The notes beneath the pieces were generated by a model, which worked only from the letters and a program-made list of their open reading frames with translations, made no database searches and had not been told where the DNA came from. The position numbers were made by a program, and so were the translations under genes. A stretch of 35,641 nt of DNA from Nitrospirota bacterium. Lineage in GTDB: Bacteria > Nitrospirota > Thermodesulfovibrionia > Thermodesulfovibrionales > Dissulfurispiraceae. Shown here piece after piece: positions 1 to 6,993 of this stretch (its first letter is position 1; each line of letters begins with the position of its first letter). The stretch lies in the NCBI GenBank assembly GCA_009773415.1, contig WSNO01000032.1, positions 1 to 35,641 of the forward strand. Direction: 5' to 3'.

Positions 1-284
1 AGGGTCGGGCCAAAGCCGATATATCGTTGGCGGTAGATGCTTATTGCCTGTGCTCGTTGCTCTGGACTCAAACCATGGTTGGAACTGCGTCCCCGCAGTC
101 GGTGTACTAAACCGCTCGCTCCCTCTGCCTGATATCGCTTGCCTAATCGCCGAACCTGTCGCATACTTAGTTTTAACAATTCCGCCGCACGGTGCTGATC
201 TATCTGTCCCTCTAAATATCGCTCTATAACATGAAGCCGCTTGAAGTCCTGATGACTCATTGTTACTCTGTCCTCTCTTGCCAT
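1..284 (-). CDS. ISNCY-family transposase, N-terminal fragment (partial)
   Basis: An open minus-strand frame begins at ATG 284-282 behind a purine-rich GGGGGCGTC leader and runs off the window without a stop. The ~94 visible residues begin MAREDRVTMS and contain a helix-turn-helix (AAELLKLSMRQVRRLGKRY) followed by EGASGLVHRLRGR and a FGPT stretch at the edge. This order (HTH, 'GLVHR.RGR.SN', 'FGPT') is typical of the start of IS1202/ISNCY-type DDE transposases, whose catalytic core would lie outside the window. It is partial by truncation at the window edge, so intactness cannot be judged. Confidence 0.75.
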   Translation of the reverse strand, partial: MAREDRVTMSHQDFKRLHVIERYLEGQIDQHRAAELLKLSMRQVRRLGKRYQAEGASGLVHRLRGRSSNHGLSPEQRAQAISIYRQRYIGFGPT

Positions 285-326
285 GACGCCCCCTCTCTCT
301 CAAGAGGTCATCCTAGCAGCTTATGA

Positions 327-367
327 GGACATTTCTACTTTGCCCACTTCGGACATTATCACTTTGC
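327..367. repeat. Two 17-bp direct repeats in the IS terminal region
   Basis: GGACATTTCTACTTTGC (327-343) and GGACATTATCACTTTGC (351-367) match at 14 of 17 positions with starts 24 bp apart. They lie between the transposase start and the presumed outer end of the element. Repeated motifs in this position are usually transposase-binding sites; that role is inferred. Confidence 0.6.
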
Positions 368-436
368 TGTTACACCCGGAATTGTCATCAGAGAACAGGC
401 AGGAATTGCACCTCTCTGTTTTCCCGCTTTTTTTTC

Positions 437-480
437 ATTCCGGACTTCGGCGTGAGCTCAGTCGAACGTACGTCCGGAAT
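437..480. repeat. REP-like inverted repeat with nested dyad
   Basis: ATTCCGGAC (437-445) is exactly repeated in inverse as GTCCGGAAT (472-480). The 26-bp interior is itself partly palindromic around TGAGCTCA, flanked by TTCG and CGAA. It lies between the IS end and the stop of the GH108 gene. No T-run follows on either strand, so it is not a canonical terminator. It resembles dispersed intergenic palindromes found in many genomes. Confidence 0.55.
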
Positions 481-487
481 CTTTCCC

Positions 488-1513
488 CTACACCCTCTTT
501 CTGATCTCGCTTCCGACCGGAGACCCGGCGAGCATCGCCAGATTACCTATTCTCCGCTCCCAGCCGACGCCAAACGTGCGGTAGCTTTTCAGTCCGCGCA
601 GCGAGGTTTGCCGCGTTTCGAGGTACTTCATTGGGTCGCCGCCGGACGCGTTCATCGCCTCCATCGCAGTCCGGGGACGGTGCAGGTAGGTGTCGAAATG
701 AATGATATTCAAAGGATACGGAAGGTTGCCGCTGCCGGAACGCTGCCATATTTTCGCATACATCTGCTTTGCCTTTTCGTCGTCGAGCTGCTCGACGCTC
801 TGTGCAATCTCACCCTTCGGGTCGTACTCCTGAAGCGTGCTCTGCAGGATGCCGTATTTGGAAGGTCCCATGCCGTTGTCGTTTCTGACGAGCGTCCTGC
901 CCTCGTGCTTCATGATGATACGGGCCGCTGCCTCAAAATCTCTGCCGCCGCCCCGTGCCGCAGAAACTGATGACGCCATGACGGGAGCGGCAGTCTGCCC
1001 GCCCTGACCGATCTGATCGGACCGGAGCGGCATTTTTTTCCCACCGGCAAGCAGTGCGCTGCTGATAGCCGCATAGGCGTCCGCCGCCCCTGCCGACTGC
1101 TGAAGCGCGCTGCGCGCCGCCTGCGGGCGGCGGATATAGGTTTCGAAGTGAAGAGCCTGCAGTTCAGAAGGCAGTTCGGCGGCGGCGGAACGATCCCAAA
1201 TCCTCTGATATATAAGCCGCGCCTTTGCGGGAGTAAGCTGACTGACATGTTCCGAGACCTTGCCATGGGGGTCGTAATCACGGAGGGTTGCCTGATGAAT
1301 GCCGAATCTTGACGGACTGTCGCCCTGAACATACCGGCTGCGCTTGAGCAGGATTGGGTCGACAACGGAATCAAACGCGCCCGGAGCGGTTTGCATCTGC
1401 TCGCCCAGCATACCCGCAAAGTTATTTCCATTTGATAAAGAAGGATTTTTTCGAACGGACGTATAGTTGACGAATATGGCACCCGACGCACTGCGACAGA
1501 TCTCTTCCCGCAC
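488..1513 (-). CDS. GH108-type muramidase-like protein with two domain copies
   Basis: A 341-residue protein built from two tandem copies of a glycoside hydrolase 108-like (phage/secretion lysozyme, ZliS/TtsA-type) domain, about residues 46-150 and 190-300, followed by a C-terminal tail of the peptidoglycan-binding type. Copy 2 keeps the expected KHEG segment with the likely catalytic Glu204 and a PSKYGILQSTL segment. Copy 1 aligns (PSRFGIHQATL, LHFETYIRRP) but has KRSR where KHEG should be, so it has lost the acid and is probably non-catalytic. The start chosen is GTG 1513, seven bases after a GGAGG. An ATG 42 bases upstream has no ribosome site, and an ATG six bases upstream sits directly on the GGAGG. 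No clear signal peptide is seen. It is the last gene of the AOR/moeA run and may be transcribed with it or separately. The first 45 residues are unrecognised. Confidence 0.7.
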   Translation of the reverse strand: MREEICRSASGAIFVNYTSVRKNPSLSNGNNFAGMLGEQMQTAPGAFDSVVDPILLKRSRYVQGDSPSRFGIHQATLRDYDPHGKVSEHVSQLTPAKARLIYQRIWDRSAAAELPSELQALHFETYIRRPQAARSALQQSAGAADAYAAISSALLAGGKKMPLRSDQIGQGGQTAAPVMASSVSAARGGGRDFEAAARIIMKHEGRTLVRNDNGMGPSKYGILQSTLQEYDPKGEIAQSVEQLDDEKAKQMYAKIWQRSGSGNLPYPLNIIHFDTYLHRPRTAMEAMNASGGDPMKYLETRQTSLRGLKSYRTFGVGWERRIGNLAMLAGSPVGSEIRKRV

Positions 1514-1702
1514 CAGCATACCTCCGGAATGGTTATGTGGTAGTACCAAGCACAATACATGCCTGACCGGAATGCCTGAACATTGATGCGCTTGGTTGGG
1601 AACTGTTATGAGAACGTGCGTCTGTATTGTAAATGATTATTTCGTTGCTGATTTTTTCATCCCGGGAATTGTCAACGCCGGCAAAAAAACATGCAAAACG
1701 GC

Positions 1703-3631
1703 TCAGCCTCTGAACAGAACTTCCCCCATATCCCTCGTGTCGTACCCGCCAAGATTTTCGACCCCCGCTTTGAACTCCGCATCTTCACCGATAATGTTCA
1801 ATAGAATCCGAATCTTTTCGCTCTCAAAAATGTCGGCAGGTATGGCAATGTCGTACCGCTCGTCCGCAACCGGGATGAAATCAAGTCCGAGCGCCTGTGC
1901 GGAGGAATACACAGCAAGCCCGGCATCGGCAAGACCGGTGAGAACCGCTGAGGCGACTGCCATGTGCGTGTACTCTTCCCGTTCGTATCCGGCAATATCC
2001 GCCGTCCTGATTCCGAGATCGCGGAGATGCTTGTCCAGGAGCATGCGTGTGCCGGACCCGGACTGCCGGTTGACAAAAACAACGTCTTGTCGTGCAAGAT
2101 CGGCAAAGTCCGCGATGTTTTTCGGATTTCCCGGCTTCACCAGCAACCCCTGCCTGCGGTAGACAAGATTGACCAGCACAGTCGGGCGATCGGAAAGAAG
2201 CCTCTTCAGGTACGGCACATTGTAATCGCCGGTCTCTTCATCGAGAAGATGCGTGCCGGCAATGTGCGCTTCGCCGCGCTTCAGAGCCATGAGCCCTCCC
2301 ATGGAGCCGACATGCGCCGACGAAAGCGACAGATGCGGACACCGCTGTTTTATCCTGTTTGCGAGCAGGTCGAGCGCGTTGTCATGGCTGCCGATGCAGA
2401 CGATGGTGTTCCGTATCGCCTCGCGGCTGCGCAAAAGCTGAATCGTAACCGGAGCCCCTGCCGGAACGCCTTCTGACTCTGCCGGGACTTTCAGAAATCC
2501 GTCTGCGCGCACAACCGACATGAGAAGCCCCGCGCCGCGACCGACCGGAGTTGCGATAAGCTTATCGCCGACCGCGCCGACCTTGACGCGCACGAATTCA
2601 TCAACCCCGAGCGGCGAAGAGAGCTGACGCGAAAGTACTGCCGGGACAGACTCCTCTTCCTCAACGGCCGTTCCAAGCAGATGGGATAGTACGGGTCGCA
2701 CGAAAAGCCGCATGGTCAGATATGCCGAAACCGGATACCCCGGTATGCCGAATACCGGCTTGCCCTGCACAATGCCGAACATAACCGGCTTGCCGGGCTT
2801 GATGGCAACGCTGTGAATAATCAGCTCGCCGAGCTCTGCTATCACCGCTGCGGTATAGTCTTCAGTGCCTTTTCCAGATCCGGCATTGAGAATGACAAGG
2901 TCAGCCTTGCCGAGCGCATCCGTCAGCGCCTGCCGGATGGATGCGGCGTCATCTCTGACAATCGGCATGATTATCGGCTCTGCACCGTATTCAACAGCCA
3001 TGCCGCCAAGAAGCGTGGCGTTGTATTCGATGATTTCGGGCGCTTCAGGAGCACGGTCGCGAACCGTTTCGGCATCGATCAGTTCCGTGCCCGTCGGAAT
3101 TACCGCAACACGCGGCGTGCGCCGCACCAGAATATCAAGCCGCCCGCTCGCAAGAAGCGCTCCGGCATCAACAGGACGCACCGCGTGGTTCTCCGGAATG
3201 ATCAGCTCTGTGGCAACGATGTCTTCCCCGATGACCCGGACGTGCTGGTAGGGCGTCACCGGGGCGTAAATCTCGATGCCGTTTCCCGCAACATTTACGT
3301 CCTCAATCATTATGACAGCGTCAAACCCAGGCGGAAGCGGATCGCCCGTGTCTGCGGAGACTGCGCCGCTCCCTATCTCCAGATGAAGGGGCTTTGTTTC
3401 GGAAGCGCCGAACGTATCGCGAAACCGGACGGCATACCCGTCCATTGCGGATGAATGATAGGCGGGAGAAGAGCATCGGGCAAAAACGGCCTCGGCGGTT
3501 ATGCGGCCAAGGGCTTGCTTCACCGCAACGGACTCAGAGTCGGTGCGGCCGATATTATGGTCATGCAAGCTCTGCCTGAGCAGGCTCAGTGCATCAACAA
3601 GGGTGAGGCTTTCGCGAAACACCTTTTTCAT
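1703..3631 (-). CDS. moeA: Molybdopterin molybdenumtransferase MoeA fused to periplasmic-binding-like domain
   Basis: The enzyme inserts molybdate or tungstate into adenylylated molybdopterin in the cytoplasm. Residues ~1-400 are MoeA: SSPAYHSSAMDGYAVR near residue 60, the molybdopterin-binding fold with PTGTELI and NAGSGKGTEDYT, and KPGKPVMFG/GIPGYPVSA. Residues ~412-642 form a PBP_like domain related to LysR-substrate and molybdate-binding proteins (GSHDNALDLL, NRQSGSGTRMLLD, HMAVASAV). It has no signal peptide, so it is probably an intracellular oxyanion- or ligand-sensing domain. Such fusions are known in archaea and anaerobic bacteria. The gene starts 42 bp after the ThiF-like gene and completes the AOR/MoaD/ThiF cofactor run. 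Start ATG 3631 follows a GAAAGG. Whether the metal is Mo or W cannot be told; the AOR neighbour favours W. Confidence 0.88.
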   Translation of the reverse strand: MKKVFRESLTLVDALSLLRQSLHDHNIGRTDSESVAVKQALGRITAEAVFARCSSPAYHSSAMDGYAVRFRDTFGASETKPLHLEIGSGAVSADTGDPLPPGFDAVIMIEDVNVAGNGIEIYAPVTPYQHVRVIGEDIVATELIIPENHAVRPVDAGALLASGRLDILVRRTPRVAVIPTGTELIDAETVRDRAPEAPEIIEYNATLLGGMAVEYGAEPIIMPIVRDDAASIRQALTDALGKADLVILNAGSGKGTEDYTAAVIAELGELIIHSVAIKPGKPVMFGIVQGKPVFGIPGYPVSAYLTMRLFVRPVLSHLLGTAVEEEESVPAVLSRQLSSPLGVDEFVRVKVGAVGDKLIATPVGRGAGLLMSVVRADGFLKVPAESEGVPAGAPVTIQLLRSREAIRNTIVCIGSHDNALDLLANRIKQRCPHLSLSSAHVGSMGGLMALKRGEAHIAGTHLLDEETGDYNVPYLKRLLSDRPTVLVNLVYRRQGLLVKPGNPKNIADFADLARQDVVFVNRQSGSGTRMLLDKHLRDLGIRTADIAGYEREEYTHMAVASAVLTGLADAGLAVYSSAQALGLDFIPVADERYDIAIPADIFESEKIRILLNIIGEDAEFKAGVENLGGYDTRDMGEVLFRG

Positions 3632-3673
3632 GGGGCAGCACCTTTCGTCGTCATAAACGTAGTCTGACTATAC

Positions 3674-4501
3674 TCAGCCCAGAGAACCGGCGTCAAACGA
3701 CATCTGCCGGAGATCGCAGAAGAATACGTTTCCCCAGGCCATATCGTCCTTGCCGAGCAAAATTCTGATTGTCCCGGCAACTTGCAGAGATGCAATAAAG
3801 GCGGGCGTAAACGAAGGATTGCCGAGCTGTTCATCTATTCCGGATTTCCCGCGACAGGCGCTCAGCCACTGCCCAAGACTGTTGCTGCCGGCGGCCTGCA
3901 TTGCGAACTGGCCGTACCAGCCGCCGATGGCGCCGTGGACAAACGGACGGCCAAGTGCGCTGCAGGCGGCAGCAAGCTCCGCTCTGGCGTCAAATGAATC
4001 GAGCGCATCAACGACGACGTCCGCCGGGCCGAGCAGTTCTGCCGCACGGCTCAGGCGGAACGCCTCGACATGCGCTGACACCAGCGTGGAGGGATTGATA
4101 TTTCGCAGCTCTTCAGCGATTACCTGCGCTTTCGGCAATCCAAGCGAACTGATGGTGCAGAAACGCTGACGATTCAGGTTGTGTTCGGCGAAGCTGTCGG
4201 GATCAATGCAAATCAGGCGTCCGACGCCGCAGCGGGCGAGCATTTCTGCACCATGGCCGCCCAGCCCCCCGCACCCGACGACAGCGACGCAGGAGCGGTG
4301 CAGCTTCAGCTGATCTTCAAGAGAAAGAAGATTCCGGTTCCGCTCGTAGCGCCGGGGGAGATACCCTGCGGCGAGAGCGGCGTCTTCAACCTCATGCAGG
4401 GAACATCCTCCTGCCATCATGGCCTGCTCTGCTGCGGCAAGCGAAATGAGTCCGCCGGACTGGTGCAGTTCGAAGAATTCACGAAGCGTGTCTCTTTCCA
4501 T
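3674..4501 (-). CDS. ThiF/MoeB/HesA-family adenylyltransferase
   Basis: A 275-residue E1-like enzyme expected to adenylate the C-terminal glycine of the MoaD-like protein encoded just upstream, activating it for sulfuration during molybdopterin synthesis. The nucleotide-binding loop VVGCGGLGG lies at residues ~75-82, Asp100 ends the next strand, the Arg-finger region is NLNRQ (108-112), and DALDSFDAR (165-173) matches the family. The CXXC pairs that bind zinc in E. coli MoeB are not seen, as in many HesA-like relatives. The first ~55 residues form an N-terminal extension before the Rossmann fold. The frame is open upstream of ATG 4501, but those codons lie inside moaD; 4501 leaves a 16-bp gap and is preferred. 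Confidence 0.85.
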   Translation of the reverse strand: MERDTLREFFELHQSGGLISLAAAEQAMMAGGCSLHEVEDAALAAGYLPRRYERNRNLLSLEDQLKLHRSCVAVVGCGGLGGHGAEMLARCGVGRLICIDPDSFAEHNLNRQRFCTISSLGLPKAQVIAEELRNINPSTLVSAHVEAFRLSRAAELLGPADVVVDALDSFDARAELAAACSALGRPFVHGAIGGWYGQFAMQAAGSNSLGQWLSACRGKSGIDEQLGNPSFTPAFIASLQVAGTIRILLGKDDMAWGNVFFCDLRQMSFDAGSLG

Positions 4502-4517
4502 GCGGAATCCCTCGCTC

Positions 4518-4742
4518 TCAACCGCCGCCGATCGGCGGAAAAATGCTGAGAGTGTCTCCGTCCGAAAGAGCCGTGCGGAGATCGGCATGGCGGCCGTTGA
4601 CAAAAATGATTGCGGCTTCGTCCGGAGGAATCGTAAGCATATCAATCATCTGCTGAACAGAAGTTCCAGATTCGGCATGCAGAACATCCTGCTCGAAACG
4701 ATCGGTGCGAAGGGTGGCGAATAGTTTTACAGTGATTTTCAT
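4518..4742 (-). CDS. moaD: MoaD/ThiS-like sulfur carrier protein
   Basis: A 74-residue ubiquitin-fold protein beginning MKITVKLFATLR and ending IFPPIGGG. The terminal Gly-Gly is the site of adenylation and thiocarboxylation, so it is the sulfur donor for molybdopterin or tungstopterin formation. It lies between AOR and the ThiF-like enzyme, the usual order in AOR-linked cofactor clusters. The start is fixed by the conserved N-terminus. Unusually, no Shine-Dalgarno precedes it; a GC-rich hairpin (4743-4764) abuts the start codon. Final gene symbol is by family; a dedicated AOR-specific paralogue is possible. Confidence 0.85.
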   Translation of the reverse strand: MKITVKLFATLRTDRFEQDVLHAESGTSVQQMIDMLTIPPDEAAIIFVNGRHADLRTALSDGDTLSIFPPIGGG

Positions 4743-4764
4743 GCGGGCACGGGGGGCAGCCCGC
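4743..4764 (-). other. GC-rich hairpin directly upstream of moaD start
   Basis: GCGGGC (4743-4748) pairs with GCCCGC (4759-4764), enclosing a G-rich loop, and touches the ATG. No AGGAGG-like site is present in the 58-bp AOR-moaD gap. The hairpin could restrict independent initiation so that moaD depends on coupling or a special initiation mode. That role is inference. Confidence 0.4.
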
Positions 4765-4800
4765 GACAGAATAATCCGGCGCGGACTGCCTCGGTCTGCT

Positions 4801-6537
4801 TTACCAGTTGAATACCCTGTCGAGGTCTTCGTCTTTTACATCAAAGGTCACCTGATGCGGCGCGAGCTTCTCGGTGGAAAAGAATCGCGGTAGCCGGTCG
4901 TGATCCTTCGTGAATCCGGCCCGGGCATTGAAATCGCGCTCCATGCTCAGGACGTTCTTTCCGAGATCCACTACGCCGTCGGCCGTAATGCTGACACCAT
5001 GGCATGCGCTGAGCATGTCCAGAAGCGACTGGAATGTTTCAGGCTGATCGAGTATCGCAAACGCAATGAATATGCACATGCCGGTAGAGTCGACCGCGGC
5101 GGTCGCGATCTGCAGATCGCGGGAAAGCTCAATCTGCCCGTCGCTTTTGAGGGGATCAACATATCCGCCGACTTTCAGAATGTTCGCCGTAACGGCATAC
5201 CCTGCGGTATGATCTGCGCCCATCGGCGAAGTCGCATACGTCACTCCGATGCCCTTGACTGCGCGCGGGTCATACGCCGGCATGGCCTGCCCCTTAACGA
5301 CCGGAACCCGCTCCACACCGAACACCTTTCCGGCTACCGCTGCGCCGCCGCCAAGGATGCGTCCGAGATAGGTTCCCTGTCCGACTTCCTTCACCATGGC
5401 GATTGCAGCCTCGGCGTCCCCGAATTTCGCGATGCCCGCCTCCATCGCAACCCCTATGGTCGCGCCCATCTCGATGGTATCGACCCCGATGTTGTCGTCG
5501 AGGAAATCAAGCATCGCTATCGCGTCAAGATCGTCAATGCCGCAGTTGCCGCCGTGAGACCAGACGGTTTCATACTCCGGCTGCTTGGTCAGAAAGTTTC
5601 CGTTTTTGTCATTATATGTTCCGGAGCAGCGGATGACACAGCCGCGATGGCAGCCGTGCGTAGGATTGGCGCCCCGCTTTTTTTCGAGTTCTGCAAGGGT
5701 TTCGCCGCTTATTTTCGACGCTCCGTCAAAGCTTCCCTGCTGAAAATTGAAGGTCGGATAGCCGCCCGCTTCGCTCATGATATTGGTCAGAACATTCGTG
5801 CCGTACGTCGGCAGGCCCTGTCCGGTGACCGGATGCTTCATCAGTCCTTCGACAAAACGTTTGTTGGCGTCTCTGAATTTTTCCGGATCTCTCGGTGTTC
5901 TGACCGGCATGCCGGTGTCGTCCAGAACTATCGCTTTTACGCCTTTTGCCCCCATGACCGCGCCGACGCCGCCCCTGCCGCAATGGCGTGTCGGACGCTG
6001 TTCCATGTCGGTGCAGGCTATGGACGCCGCATTCATCTTCATTTCTCCGGCAGGACCGATCGAAATGCAGCAGATCTTCTCGCCGAACTCCTGCTTCATC
6101 TTTGCGACGAGATCGTAATTGAGCATCATTTTAAGGCTGTTGTCGGCAGTTATGGCTACACCGTCTTTATGTATCAGAATCTTGTACAGATCGTCTCCGG
6201 CAGGCTTGCCTTCAATGACAATCGCCGCATACCCGAGCCGGGCAAGCACCTGCGCGGGCTGGCCCCCGGCGTTGGATTCCTTGATGCCGCCGGTCAGCGG
6301 GCTCTTGCAGCCGATTGACAGTCGCCCCGACATGGCGGCTATCGTGCCGCTCAGCAAACCGGGAGCGATGACCAATTTGTTCTCCGCGCCAAGCGGATGG
6401 CAGAGCGGCGGAACCTCTTGTGCAACAATCGCTGAAGTCATGGCGCGCCCGCCGAATCCCGCATATCCGCCCAGATCTGAAACAGTGCATTTCGGGCCGC
6501 CGGAAGAGCCCATATCGATGCGCAGAATCTTGTCCAC
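4801..6537 (-). CDS. Aldehyde:ferredoxin oxidoreductase (tungsten/molybdopterin AOR family)
   Basis: A 578-residue cytoplasmic enzyme that oxidises aldehydes to acids and reduces ferredoxin using a bis-pterin W (or Mo) cofactor and one [4Fe-4S] cluster. The N-terminus MDKILRIDMG, a GGYAGFGGRA stretch near residue 22-31, and RHCGRGGVGAVMGAKGVKAI (184-203) are typical pterin-binding segments. Candidate cluster ligands are Cys296, Cys300 and Cys304 (CX3CX3C), with a further Cys late in the chain (DSTGMC). Many characterised AORs have CX2CX3C, so the first spacing is one residue longer. The start is GTG 6537, six bases after a clear GGAGG; the frame continues upstream to 6666 only through the terminator region. 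It heads the AOR-moaD-thiF-moeA run. Substrate cannot be deduced. Confidence 0.88.
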   Translation of the reverse strand: MDKILRIDMGSSGGPKCTVSDLGGYAGFGGRAMTSAIVAQEVPPLCHPLGAENKLVIAPGLLSGTIAAMSGRLSIGCKSPLTGGIKESNAGGQPAQVLARLGYAAIVIEGKPAGDDLYKILIHKDGVAITADNSLKMMLNYDLVAKMKQEFGEKICCISIGPAGEMKMNAASIACTDMEQRPTRHCGRGGVGAVMGAKGVKAIVLDDTGMPVRTPRDPEKFRDANKRFVEGLMKHPVTGQGLPTYGTNVLTNIMSEAGGYPTFNFQQGSFDGASKISGETLAELEKKRGANPTHGCHRGCVIRCSGTYNDKNGNFLTKQPEYETVWSHGGNCGIDDLDAIAMLDFLDDNIGVDTIEMGATIGVAMEAGIAKFGDAEAAIAMVKEVGQGTYLGRILGGGAAVAGKVFGVERVPVVKGQAMPAYDPRAVKGIGVTYATSPMGADHTAGYAVTANILKVGGYVDPLKSDGQIELSRDLQIATAAVDSTGMCIFIAFAILDQPETFQSLLDMLSACHGVSITADGVVDLGKNVLSMERDFNARAGFTKDHDRLPRFFSTEKLAPHQVTFDVKDEDLDRVFNW

Positions 6538-6576
6538 TATAAACCTCCGATGAAGAAATTCGCTCTGCTCCTGACA

Positions 6577-6605
6577 ATTATAAAGCAATAGTATCACATT
6601 GAAGG
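6577..6605 (-). promoter_or_regulatory. Candidate sigma70-type promoter for the AOR operon
   Basis: On the minus strand a perfect TATAAT lies at 6582-6577, about 40 bases before the GTG start and just downstream of the terminator of the preceding gene. A weak -35 (CTTCAA-like) sits ~16-17 bp further up. The perfect -10 and its position between a terminator and a start codon are the support; the -35 is poor. Confidence 0.5.
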
Positions 6606-6630
6606 GGAAAACGAAAGACGGCAGATTATC

Positions 6631-6664
6631 AAAAAAAGCCCCCCACGCTATACGCGCGGGGGGC
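6631..6664 (-). terminator. Rho-independent terminator after the small Cys-rich gene
   Basis: GCCCCCC (6638-6644) pairs with GGGGGGC (6658-6664), extended by three more pairs after one mismatch around a TATAC/GTATA loop. On the minus strand the stem is followed by seven T residues (6637-6631). It lies 20 bp after the stop of the gene at 6685-6927. Confidence 0.9.
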
Positions 6665-6684
6665 ATCTGGCTACAGAGATTTGC

Positions 6685-6927
6685 TTAGCGCCCTTTAGGG
6701 CAGTACTTCTTGCATTCGTGATAAGCCCGCCAGCACTCCTTATGCCCATCAGGAGTCACATACGCCGCTCCGCTGCGGGTGTCCGACTTGGTGTGCATGC
6801 CAAAGCATCCTTCTTTCTCTTTTTCACATCGATCCATACAACGTGCTGCCGGGTTCGTATTGGCTGCCATTGCAAGAGTGGTCAGCGAGAAGATCGCAAG
6901 GAAAACCACAGTCATGATAAGACGCAT
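6685..6927 (-). CDS. Small secreted twin-CX3C cysteine-rich protein (unknown)
   Basis: An 80-residue protein with a signal peptide (residues 1-21, ending LAMA/A) and a ~59-residue mature part. The six mature cysteines are mirror-symmetric: C30-X3-C34-X6-C41, then a 23-residue centre, then C65-X6-C72-X3-C76. The first and last segments look helical (CMDRCEKEKEGC and CWRAYHECKKYC), suggesting a disulfide-linked helical hairpin of the twin-CX3C kind; metal binding is an alternative. Start ATG 6927 has AGGAG seven bases upstream. It follows the 325-residue secreted protein by 66 bp and precedes a strong terminator. No family is recognised; function is unknown. Confidence 0.75.
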   Translation of the reverse strand: MRLIMTVVFLAIFSLTTLAMAANTNPAARCMDRCEKEKEGCFGMHTKSDTRSGAAYVTPDGHKECWRAYHECKKYCPKGR

Positions 6928-6993
6928 TTCAAGTCTCCTTTCAGAATAGAAACTTTAAAGGGTTAATAAAAGCAACCGGTCATTGCCCAGGCA

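Larger units (their letters stand above)
1..374 (-). mobile_element. ISNCY/IS1202-like insertion sequence, 5' part, cut by window edge
   Basis: The left edge of the window holds the transposase start and upstream end of an insertion sequence. The element reads leftward and leaves the window. Its outer end is inferred near 374, where the minus strand reads TGTAACAG just outside two 17-bp direct repeats (327-343 and 351-367) that look like transposase-binding sites in the terminal region. No target duplication can be checked because the other end is absent. The exact boundary is an inference; the transposase identity is firmer. Confidence 0.6.

Noticed and set aside
44-229. 61-residue plus-strand ORF near the left edge
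   Set aside because: It is antisense to the transposase fragment, has no recognisable features, and the minus frame gives a clear ISNCY-like HTH protein.
437-480. Inverted repeat as terminator of the GH108 gene
   Set aside because: On the minus strand the stem is followed by A residues, not T; on the plus strand the T-run precedes it.
1626-1675. Consensus -35 TTGACA (1675-1670, minus strand) upstream of the GH108 gene
   Set aside because: The hexamer at 17-bp spacing (ATCAGC) is poor, and the TACAAT further on is not at usable spacing, so no promoter is claimed.
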